Origin: Platanthera guangdongensis
Lineage: Eukaryota; Streptophyta; Magnoliopsida; Asparagales; Orchidaceae
DNA: 64,000 nucleotides
Direction of reading: 5' to 3'
NCBI GenBank assembly: GCA_039583875.1
Contig: CM077159.1
Coordinates: 106,417,295-106,481,294, forward strand
The position numbers and the translations under genes are program-made. Below, piece after piece: positions 30,915-39,235 of the stretch (positions within the stretch are counted from its first letter, which is position 1; every line of letters starts with the position of its first letter). The notes below the pieces were generated by a model. It worked only from the letters and a program-made list of their open reading frames with translations, had not been told where the DNA came from and did no database searches.

Positions 30915-30951
30915 TGGTATCAGAGGAGGTCACTGGTTCGAAACCCCGGGG
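30915..30951 (+). promoter_or_regulatory. TRIM-1 primer site with tRNA-like extension
   Basis: TGGTATCAGAGGAGGTCACT followed by GGTTCGAAACCCCGG. The second part looks like a tRNA T-arm or pol III B box (consensus GGTTCGANTCC, one change). TRIM-2 has the same layout with GGTTCAAGACC. The spacing is too short for a real internal pol III promoter. Confidence 0.6.
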
Positions 30952-30973
30952 TCGTTTCTGAGGGGGGGGGGAT

Positions 30974-31174
30974 TATTGAGGCCTAGCAACGCCATCGGTG
31001 TTGGGAGGTATGGTGCGAGGCACTATGGCCCACACTAGTCGAACAGAAGGGTGTGTCCCCTGGGCCTAACTGGCCGCCCCGTGGATCCTGCTGTACAACT
31101 CTATAAAGGAGCGGTAGCGCCCTTCCTAACAGTCAGGGCTTTTGGGAGAGTTAGTTGCGCCATATTCCCTAATA
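30974..31174 (+). repeat. TRIM-1 right LTR
   Basis: TATTGAGGCCTAGC..CCCTAATA, directly followed by CACCT. Confidence 0.85.
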
Positions 31175-31179
31175 CACCT
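31175..31179. other. TSD of COP-B/TRIM-1 unit, right copy (CACCT)
   Basis: Same five bases as 24662-24666, followed by the rest of the ATH-C LTR. Confidence 0.85.
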
Positions 31180-32123
31180 ATCGAAATATAGTATAGGAAA
31201 TGTCGTATTTAAACTCGAGGACCGTTGAGTACTTGTACTCACAAGGAAGAGCTATTATTTTATCGAATGGAAATTGGTTTTGCGAATTTGGTAAAGAAAA
31301 CGTTAAACTATAAGGAGAAATACGATGATAAGAAAGCTAACACTTGATCTAGAATCCCTTTGGGTTAGAATAAATTTCCATAAAATGAAAAAAATACAAG
31401 CATCAAAATTATTAACTTCGACCGCGGAGGTTCCATAGCTACGAAGCGCCTTTCTCGAGAATACACATTCAACTAACCTTATGTTGATCGATTAATACCT
31501 CTCGGCCAGTCGAAAAACCTAAGCTTGCTTTAGGCGGTGAACCTCACTAATGGAATTGACTCCAATGCGGAAGAATTTTGCCTTCCTCTATCGAGGGGTG
31601 CATGAAACTCCATTTATCCTTGAGTGTTCTACTCGTATCCACAACCTCTCGGTAAATATAGGATACAGATATAAGATCGAATAAATATAATTTGCAACTT
31701 ATGAATTCGATGAAATTAAAATCAAAAATAAATCGAAGTACATAAAAATAGAGTGCTTGATAATTCGTGATAAAAAGAAGAAATTTATTCCATTCCAAAG
31801 TTCATCATGATCAAGTGCTAATTGAAAATTAGCTACTCATCATGATGGGAAAATTACATGAAAGGTTGAAGAGAGACATGATTAAAAAAAGACTTGAAAT
31901 AAAGAGTTACACTATGAATTGAAAATGCAAGAAATAAAGTAAAGAAAATAGAACTAAAGCTCCCAAAAATCTCCTACTCAGCTTCTGAAATTGCCTGAAA
32001 GTTATAGGCAAGTTTGCTGGATGGTCACGCCCCTAGGTCACGCCAGTGACCTAGGTCGTGTAAGGTTCAGAACCGTCGTCTTCAAGTCATGGAAATGTTG
32101 GCGCGAAATCGCCAAAAATCATT

Positions 32124-32128
32124 AATTG
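32124..32128. other. TSD of TRIM-2, left copy (AATTG)
   Basis: AATTG before the LTR start TGAAGG; repeated at 32431-32435. The undisturbed site in the other LTR reads 'gttAATTGgcggg'. Confidence 0.85.
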
Positions 32129-32249
32129 TGAAGGATCAAGCGTATACCCAACTGCACCAAAAGCACGGACTGTTGGAAAGGGTGCTACTTAATTTCTTAA
32201 ATAAGTAGAAGAGCGCCACGGGTCAAGTGAAGGAACGCCGGACCCAACA
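32129..32249 (-). repeat. TRIM-2 LTR, left copy
   Basis: 121 bp, TG..CA; it matches 32310-32430. Confidence 0.88.
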
Positions 32250-32309
32250 ATTATCAGGATTTAATAGCGCTCCCCCGGTCTTGAACCCATGACCTGCTCT
32301 GATACCAAT

Positions 32310-32430
32310 TGAAGGATCAAGCGCATAACCAACTGCACCAAAAGTCCGGACTGTTGGAAAGGGTGCTACTTAATTTCTTAAATAAGTAGAAGAGCACTAC
32401 GGGTCAAGTGAAGGAACGCCGGACCCAACA
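32310..32430 (-). repeat. TRIM-2 LTR, right copy
   Basis: 121 bp, TG..CA; the primer site lies directly on its left side, so this is the 5' LTR. Confidence 0.88.
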
Positions 32431-33077
32431 AATTGGCGGGTCACGCCCCTAGGTCACGCCCGTGACCTATGGAGTGTCTTGTCGGTTGCTGAAAACAGCG
32501 GGAAGCAGAAATGGCGGGAATAACTCCGGCCATTATTGGAAGGGTTACGCCCATGGTCATGCCCGTGACCAAGGGCATGTGAGGTAAAAACCGCCAGGCC
32601 TTGAAAATGCTGCATTAAACTTGGCAGGCCTGGATATCACAACGTGCAGTCACGCCCGTGACCAAGATGTCACGCCCATGCCCGGGCGTGTAACTTTAAT
32701 CCGACGTGGAGTGAAGGCCTGGATCGTCATCTGCGTGAAACGCCCGGGTCAGTATGGTAACGCCCGTGACCAATGGGCGTGTACTTTTAATTGTCATGGC
32801 AGTGATCTCTAAAGCACGCGCCGGGGTCACGCTTGGATGTCATGCCCGTGACCTGTCGGTCACGCCCGTGGTCGGGGCGTGTACTTTGCATTTTTTTGGC
32901 TTTGTCCAACTTTGTCTCCTGATCAATCCTGTAAACTCCATATTGAAATTTGCAGCCCAGATCGGACCTAAAATAAGAAATTAAAGAAATTAGATAATAA
33001 AATCATAAAATATATTTATAAATAAATTAATTATTAAATAAAAAAATATAAAAATATGGATAAAATTAGAGTTATCA

Positions 33078-33082
33078 GCCTC
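33078..33082. other. TSD of ATH-C, right copy (GCCTC)
   Basis: Matches 16219-16223. Confidence 0.85.
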
Positions 33083-34813
33083 TCTCAGGATGTCTTCCCG
33101 GATCCGACCACCTGCAGGATTGTATAGTCAGTCATACAAATGAATGAGGTCATCTTTTAGTGTATATCCTTCCACTGATCCTCCTATAATTGCTTGGAAC
33201 ACAGGGGCCAAAGTAGCTTCCTTTCCTTGCTCTACCCGCATCTGGTCTTGAATGTCACAAACTATACTCATGGTGGTCAGATACTCCGTATAGGCATTAG
33301 GATAAACCTTAGACACCAGCGTAATCTCCATCTCTTCAAGTACTCTAGCCAACTTCACAACCATTAATTGGGACTCTGGGCTTGATAAAGGTGCCTTCTT
33401 GCTTACAGCATCCGCCACTAAGTTCTCTTTTCCAGGGTGATGGTTCAATGTAAATTCAAAATCACATAAAAACTCCAGCCACCATCGCTGCCTCATGTTC
33501 AGATCCTTCTGGGTGTAGATGTACTTCAAGTTCATATAATATGAAAATATCTATCTGTGGATGCCATATAAATAGTGTCTCCAAATCTTCATGGCGAATA
33601 AAATAGCTCCCTACTATAAATCATGCACTGGATAATTCGCGTCATGTTTCTTAGGCTGTCTAGAAGCATATGCAATCACATGTCCTTGTTGCATCAACAC
33701 CCCCATGCCCTAATATGATGCTTTAGTATAAATTTAGAATTCTTCCTTCACGGATGGCATGGTAAGGATTGGTGTGGAGGAAAGACGGTCCTTCATCACT
33801 TGAAATGCAGCTTCACACTTGGGTGCCGACGCAAAAAGGTACACACTTCTTTTTCAGGGCAGTGAGGGGATGAGCGATCTTCGAAAATCCTTCAACAAAC
33901 TTGTGATAGTACTCAGCAAGTCTGAGAAAAATTTGCACATCGATAGTTGACCATAAATGCAACCACTCCTTCATGGCATGCACCTTGGCCAGATCTACTG
34001 CTAATCCTGCACCACTTATAGTATGGCCCATGAAAGCCACTTCTCAGAGCCAAAACTCACACTTGCTGAACTTAGCAAACAAACAGTGCTGCTTTAGTTT
34101 CTTCAAAACTAAGGTCAAGTGCTCGGCATGTTGCTCCTCCGTCCTTGAGTAGACCAAAATATCATCAATAAATATGATGACAGAAGCATCCAAATACGGC
34201 TCAAACACCCTATTCATCATACCCATGAAGGAAGAATGGGCATTTGTGAGCCCAAACGGTATCATAGTGAATTCATATAAGCCATATCTCGAGCTAAACA
34301 CTGTTTTTTGAATATCCATATCTTCAATCCTTAATTGATAATATCCCAAGCACAAATCTTGTTTGGAGAACCAATGAGCTCCCACCAACTGATCGAATAA
34401 CTCGTCAATTTGAGGCAAAGGATAAGTGTTCTACACTGTTAATTGGTTGAGCTCCCGATAATATATTCATAATCGTAGTGATCCGTCCTTCTTCTTAATG
34501 AACAAAATAGGGGCTCCCCAAAGTGATGAACTTGGATGAACAAAACTTGACTCCACTAACTCTTACATCTGGACCTTAAACTCCACCTATTCCTTTGGAG
34601 CCATCTTTTAAGGGGTTCGAGAGATAGGCTTAGCACTCTACACTAGCTTAATCTGGAAGTCTACTTCCCTAGGCGGTGGTATTCCAGGTAGCTTTTCAGG
34701 AAAAACCTCAAGAAAATCCCGCACTAGTGGTACATCCTCCATTATTGTCAACATCTCTTTATGCTAAAAACATATCATATACACCTCATCCCTAGTTTAT
34801 GGGCCATAATGGC
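33083..34813 (-). pseudogene. GYP-1 reverse transcriptase, RNase H and linker to integrase
   Basis: Right to left: a decayed RT start (34813-34420), then the open RT core 34418-34044 with [38 protein letters not shown] and the catalytic [22 protein letters not shown]; 34040-33813 with FMGHTISGAGLAVDLAKVHAM and the RT connection; a decayed RNase H (about 33720-33540, with [14 protein letters not shown]); and 33535-33128 with QRWWLEFLCDFEFTLNHHPGKENLVADAVSKK, the RNase H end and linker. Stops and frameshifts separate the parts. The order places integrase next, across ATH-C. Confidence 0.9.
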
Positions 34814-35197
34814 CTAAATTGAAGACAATATAATTCGGGGTGTGAATCTAATACCTTGAAAAATTAGCTCAGAATCTCCATGTATCAAGGTGATCTGCTT
34901 TGTCGCACAATCAATCCTAACATAATACAAATCCAACCATGCCTTTCCCAGAATAAGATAGAATTCTGGCATCCCCAACACTGTTGCAAGGTTCTCGAAA
35001 AGCTTCCCTCCTATATATACATCCAAGCCACACTTGGCGGATGAGGTCATCTCGGAGCCCTCTAAGAGGCGTACTCTCTGAGTAACTCCAGTGAAATATT
35101 GCACGCCACTTAAATCCTTTACGAAGTCCGTTGGGACAAATGAACGGGTGGCACCGGTATCAAAAAGAGTGAGGGCTTCTCTCCCACTAACAACCAC
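34814..35197 (-). pseudogene. GYP-1 aspartic protease
   Basis: A 127-residue open stretch with SGREALTLFDTGATRSFVP (catalytic DTGA) and FYLILGKAWLDLY, the ILG-type partner near the C-terminus, followed by YVRIDCATKQITL. This is the gypsy retropepsin that sits between gag zinc knuckle and RT. The domain itself looks intact, but its polyprotein is broken on both sides. Confidence 0.88.
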
Positions 35198-35598
35198 GAT
35201 GCCTAAATGTTAAGTTATAACAATTTCAAAGCTTGGTTTTCAGCACAATCTTAGGCAAGCTAAGGATGAATGCTTATAAACATATCAATTGACTACAAGA
35301 TACCTGCAATAACGACCTGCGGGTTCCCCTCTTAAGTCATATCCAAAGCAAACACCTGCTCTCGTGTACGTTCAGGATTCCTTCCTTGTATTCCTCGTCC
35401 TCGACCACATCCTTGTCCTCCCTGAGCTGCTGGAGGAAACATCAGATGATTTAGAACATTCTAAATTACTTGCGGGCAAACATGCCGAATGTGGCCCGAC
35501 TGGTGACACTGGAAACAAACTTGCCTGATTGGCTCTCTGATTTGTTGATAGAGTTGAATCTGCCGTAGAGGATGCAGTGCTGGCTATGGGGAAGGATG
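35198..35598 (-). pseudogene. GYP-1 gag C-terminal part with CCHC zinc knuckle
   Basis: At 35517-35476 the minus strand encodes CFQCHQSGHIRHVC, a complete CX2CX4HX4C knuckle for RNA binding. The region after it (35475-35198) is decayed, with several stops. COP-F inserted just upstream at CTCCA; the gag N-terminal part lies at 61529-62344. Confidence 0.82.
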
Positions 35599-35603
35599 CT
35601 CCA
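35599..35603. other. TSD of COP-F, left copy (CTCCA)
   Basis: CTCCA before the LTR start TGTGCAAAC; repeated at 61524-61528. Confidence 0.85.
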
Positions 35604-36030
35604 TGTGCAAACAAGAAAAAGAAGACCAAAAATTTCGACTAACAAAATTTTATTATCCAAAAAATGTAATTATTACAAAGGTATGACGTCCCTTTTATAT
35701 AATAGAGGAGAGAGGAGAGATTACAAATTATTTTATGTGGGACTAATAATTACAGGAACAAGCAACTATACAATCCGCACAAGTCGTGCGATTAGACTAA
35801 CTGCCCGACAACCACAATGAAGAGAAGACAACCCGACTCTGTCTTCAAGTCGCCTGTGTCAAGCCGCCAAACCTCCCGGTCACCAATCAGCAACAACCAG
35901 CTAGTAAACTGCTAGAGAGAGACCTCCATACTGCGTGGTCTCCAAGCCCCCATGGGCAGACCGCCAAACTGCCCGGTCTCCAAGCTGCCAGGGGCAGACC
36001 ACCACACCGCCCGATCACCATACAACAACA
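35604..36030 (-). repeat. COP-F 3' LTR
   Basis: 427 bp; in sense it starts TGTTGTTGTATGGTGATCGG and ends GTTTGCACA. Its first third has GACCGCC..CGGTC palindrome units like those of the COP-E LTR. Confidence 0.9.
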
Positions 36031-36047
36031 CTCCCCCTCAAGATGGA
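36031..36047 (-). promoter_or_regulatory. COP-F polypurine tract
   Basis: In sense CCATCTTGAGGGGGAG directly before TGTTGTTG. Confidence 0.75.
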
Positions 36048-37819
36048 GCATATATATCAATCATGCCCATCTTGTTGCAATTGTGAAAAAAGGAAGCAGA
36101 CACAGGCTTGGTGAAGATATTTGCTAACTCATTGTCAGAGGTAATGATGGGAGTATAGATCTGTTTCTTCAGAATCTCTTCCCGAATAAAATGGCAGTTG
36201 ATCTCAATGTGCTTTGTCCTCTCATGGAAGACCAGATTTTTGGAGATATATATAGCATCCTTGTTGTCGCAAAACATAGGTAGAGGATGGTTGTAGACCT
36301 ATCCTAAGTCAAGCATGACAGCCCGCAACCACTTTAATTCACATGTGGTCGACACCATACTTCGATATTCTGCTTCTTCACTAGATCTGGAGACGACAAA
36401 CTATTTCTTGCTCTTCCAGCTCATAAGGTTTCCCCGCATAAATGTGCAAAAGCCCGGTGTGGACTTGCGATCTCCTTTGGCATCAGCATAACTAGAATCC
36501 GAGTATGCTTCAACATTCAAATGACCATTCTTTTGAAACAGTAGTCCTTTACCTAGTGCAACTTTAACATATTCCAATATCCTCAGGGCAGACTGCAGAT
36601 GACACTCCCTAGGAGCATGCATGAACTGGCTAACCATGCCCACAATGTAGGAGATGCCAGGTCTGGTTACCGTGAGATAAATGAATTTGCCGACCAGATG
36701 CCTGTACCTCGTAACATCTGATATAGGAGACGAGGCATCTGTCCAGGTTTTATCTTCTCCAGTAGCCATGGTGCATCAGGAATGTTTAGCCCCAGTCAAT
36801 CCTGTCTCTTTAACAAGATCAAGAGCATACTTACGTTGGGAGAGGACCAAGGAGTTTGGATTTCGAGAGATTTCTATCCCCAGAAAGTTTATTGGGGAAC
36901 CCATATCCTTCACGACTATGGGTTGACGGAGATGTTTCTTTGTCAAGGCTATCCCAGCCTAGTCATCTCTAGTGAGAAGAATATCATCCACATATACGAC
37001 AAGAACCACCAGACCCAAGGAGGTTTTGTGAATGAATAATGAGTGATCGGCTAAACTACTGGTAAAACCCATGGCCGCCATAATGCCACTATACTTGTCA
37101 AACCAAACCTGATGGCTTTGCTTTAGGCCATAGATGGTCTTCTTCAACCTGCATACCTATGTCTCCCCCTGAGCAACATACCCAGGAGGTTGATCCATGT
37201 AGATAGCTTCCTTAAGATCACCGCAGTGAAAGGCATTTTTGACATCCAGTTGGGAAATTGGCCAATCCCTATTGACAGCCACAGACAGGAGAACTCGAAT
37301 AGTGCTGAGAAGAGCAACGAGAGAGAAGGTGTGAAAATAATCAATACCATAAGTCTGAGTGAACCCTTTAGCGACAAGGCATTTCTTCTAATGATTAACA
37401 CTGCCGTCTGGACTCAACTTTACAATAAAGACCCATCGACAATCAACAAAATCGATGCCCAACGGAGGAGGAGCAATGGTCCATGTACCCTGCTCAGTGA
37501 GGGTTGCAATTTCCTCATCGATGACCTTCTTCAAATGAGGAATAACAAGGGATTCCTGGTATGTGCGGGGAGTGGCAGTGGCAGAGATCGCCAATGCAAA
37601 AGTCCTACGAGAATGTGTAAGATGAGCATAGGAAATAACATCAGCTAGAGAGTGCTGGGTACATGTTCGTACCCATTTGTGAGGAGCAATGAGAAGATCC
37701 AGGTCGGCGTGTTCCTCAGGTTTTGGTGCATTCGTGGTGGAGAGAGCTGGCCCGGGAGTATAGAGAGACGACTGTGGAGAAGAGGAAGATAGCAGAGGCG
37801 GGGAGAGAGGAGGAGGGGG
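36038..37819 (-). pseudogene. COP-F pol: reverse transcriptase and RNase H
   Basis: Right to left: PRTYQESLVIPHLKKVIDEEIATLTEQGTWTIAPPP (RT entry, 37594-37388), then after a stop the [17 protein letters not shown] and [18 protein letters not shown] blocks (37401-37144, partly out of frame), KKTIYGLKQSHQVWFDKY and LVVYVDDILLTRDD (catalytic YVDD, 37147-36959), RHLVGKFIYLTVTRPGISYIV (36769-36401), and RNase H with VEAYSDSSYADAKGDRKST, EAEYRSMVSTTCELKWL and MFCDNKDAIYISKN (36277-36038). At least four stops and some frameshifts. The C-terminus ends close to the polypurine tract. Confidence 0.88.
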
Positions 37820-37824
37820 TGGTG
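37820..37824. other. TSD of COP-G, left copy (TGGTG)
   Basis: TGGTG before the LTR start TGAAAGTTTTG; repeated at 51087-51091. Confidence 0.85.
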
Positions 37825-38929
37825 TGAAAGTTTTGATTTCAAGAACAGCTAATCACCTGGGGGGGGGGGTGAAAAGGTCCAATTCCAAAAACTTATGCAA
37901 CTAATCGATTAATATCACATCATAGCAATCTCATCACAATCAAAACCAGCACAGCATAGTACACAAAATTTTATAGTGGTTCCCCAATTGATGGGTACAT
38001 CCACTTTCCCCCTTCACCTATCTAGTAGTATACTAGATTCAGCCAAACTTCCTTCTATCCTTCTCAGATCGTCAGATCTTATAGCTCAGAGCCCAACCGG
38101 CTCCTACAAGTCGGGCACAAGCCCTATCACTCAGATCACCAAGATCCTACAACTCAAGTTCTTCCCAAGAACTCTACCACAGAGTGACTCCACACTCCTA
38201 CAGCTCAGGCAATCCTGCCCTACCTCAGTGAGAATCCACACACCTATAACTCAGGTAACTCCTGCTCTAGCTCAGCCTTTATAACACAGGCTTACAATTC
38301 AGGCCTTAGCCTTACAACTCAGATTCAGAATTAATCTTACAAAGAAATATTAAAGATGATGAATTACATACACCAGAGAAAATTGTATGTGCCTATCTAG
38401 CTGCACTGAGTAGATATCAGCCCTAACTTCTTCTTCACAGCAACAAGATGATATAGAGATCTTAAAATGATGCCCGGCTTATTCTGGAATCAACTAGCAG
38501 ATGAATCTGCTTCTTCTTCTTCAGGAATATCCTGATCTGGACTGAGCAGATTCCAGCCCTTCCAACTTCTTTGATCCAGCAAATTGATCTTCAAATTCTG
38601 GCTCGGCTTAGATCAGGAAGATATCTTCAGCTAGGGCATGCCTACGCTGATTCGTCTCTCTCAGAGTATTACTCTAAACCTGCTAGAGTAGATGTTTATT
38701 GCACCAGAAAACTCAGAAGCCCTTCAGATTTGATCTTGAAGTTCTTGGCTTCTGCAATAATGGTGGAGGAAGACGACGAACTCCGCTTCTCATTGTAGAC
38801 TGACGACGACGTTAATGTCGATTTGCATCGAACCTGAACTTTGTTGACTTGTTGACTTTGCTGAGTCAGCATCATTCTGGTCTTAGCCAAAATCAACTAA
38901 CCTTTTTGAAATCCTGCTTTCGACAAACT

Positions 38930-39190
38930 TCAAGCTTAGCTCGAGAAAATCTGAACACTGCTTGACGAAACAGTGGAGCTGAGATCGACGAATTCTTTTA
39001 GATCAGTTCTTTCTTCACGTGAAGGCTGATGTCGACGAACTTCGAGCTCAGCTCGACGAAATCTGACCTCTGGTCGACGATTCTAATAGCTGAGTCCTTC
39101 TTATAGGTAAAAGCTGAGATCGACAAACTCTGTACTCCGGTCGACGAAAGCTAAGCTCAGCTCGACGAATGGTAGAATCAACGATTCTGT
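38930..39190. repeat. CGACGA motif cluster in COP-G 3' LTR
   Basis: Eight to ten units such as AGCTCGACGAA, GAGATCGACGAA and GGTCGACGA. The partner cluster at 50030-50310 is more decayed (for example 'gattgacgaa', 'gatcgatgaa'). Confidence 0.8.
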
Positions 39191-39230
39191 ACTTGGAATT
39201 TTTTTTTGCTTTGCATGATGGCGTTGAGAG

Positions 39231-39235
39231 CGTTG
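39231..39235. other. TSD of SOLO-H, left copy (CGTTG)
   Basis: Repeated at 41615-41619. The other COP-G LTR reads 'gagagCGTTGagtgag' without insertion. Confidence 0.85.

Larger units (their letters stand above)
24667..31174 (+). mobile_element. COP-B: SIRE-like Copia, truncated in RT and ending in TRIM-1
   Basis: A plus-strand element with one 2-kb LTR (24667-26677), primer site, gag (26788-28887) and PR-INT up to the first bases of RT, where it stops at 30712. RT, RNase H and its own 3' LTR are absent. The DNA then passes directly into TRIM-1, whose right end abuts CACCT. The unit as a whole has one TSD, so COP-B 5' end and TRIM-1 3' end appear to have integrated together. It is related to COP-A in every domain. 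Confidence 0.85.
30713..31174 (+). mobile_element. TRIM-1: 462-bp terminal-repeat retrotransposon in miniature
   Basis: Two 201-bp direct repeats (30713-30913 and 30974-31174) flank a 60-bp core holding a tRNA-Met primer site (TGGTATCAGAG at 30915) and a purine tract (CTGAGGGGGGGGGGA near 30958). There is no coding capacity, so it needs a helper. LTR 1 has TG..CA ends; LTR 2 has TA..TA, both explained by G-to-A or C-to-T change. The left flank is COP-B RT sequence and the right flank is the CACCT duplication that belongs to COP-B. Confidence 0.85.
32129..32430 (-). mobile_element. TRIM-2: 302-bp terminal-repeat retrotransposon in miniature
   Basis: Two 121-bp LTRs (32129-32249 and 32310-32430) around a 60-bp core. 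On the minus strand the LTR reads TGTTGGGTCCGGCG..TTCA, and the core starts with ATTGGTATCAGAGCAGG, a tRNA-Met primer site (32296-32307 on plus). The two LTRs differ at about six bases. Target duplication AATTG. No coding capacity. Confidence 0.9.
32020..32885. repeat. GGTCACGCCCGTGACC array in ATH-C 5' LTR
   Basis: The partner of the array at 17130-17705, with several copies less decayed, such as 32445-32475. TRIM-2 interrupts it. Confidence 0.85.
16224..33077 (-). mobile_element. ATH-C: non-autonomous Athila-type gypsy element, itself invaded
   Basis: A minus-strand element with TG..CA LTRs (16224-17896; and 24600-24666 plus 31180-33077), the Athila-type primer site at 24576-24593, gag-protease at 24467-21959 and one downstream ORF at 20853-19795. 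No RT, RNase H or integrase is present between PR and that ORF, so it would depend on a helper. The 5' LTR was later hit by COP-B/TRIM-1 and by TRIM-2. It sits in the integrase zinc region of GYP-1. Confidence 0.88.
31180..33077 (-). repeat. ATH-C 5' LTR, second piece (contains TRIM-2)
   Basis: It matches 16291-17896 of the 3' LTR except for the 302-bp TRIM-2 plus one copy of its duplication. It ends in ..GAGTTATCA before GCCTC. The open frame at 31547-31798 is chance. Confidence 0.9.

Noticed and set aside
30915..30951. Possible tRNA gene (TGGTATCAGAG and GGTTCGAAACC)
   Set aside because: No acceptor stem, anticodon arm or proper box spacing; the position after an LTR identifies a primer-binding site.
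30651..31038. Plus-strand open frames over the COP-B/TRIM-1 border
   Set aside because: They run through TRIM LTR DNA without any domain and differ between the two LTR copies.
17130..32885. CRISPR-like regular repeats
   Set aside because: Palindromic units with irregular spacing and similar, not unique, spacers, inside LTRs of plant retrotransposons; no cas genes.
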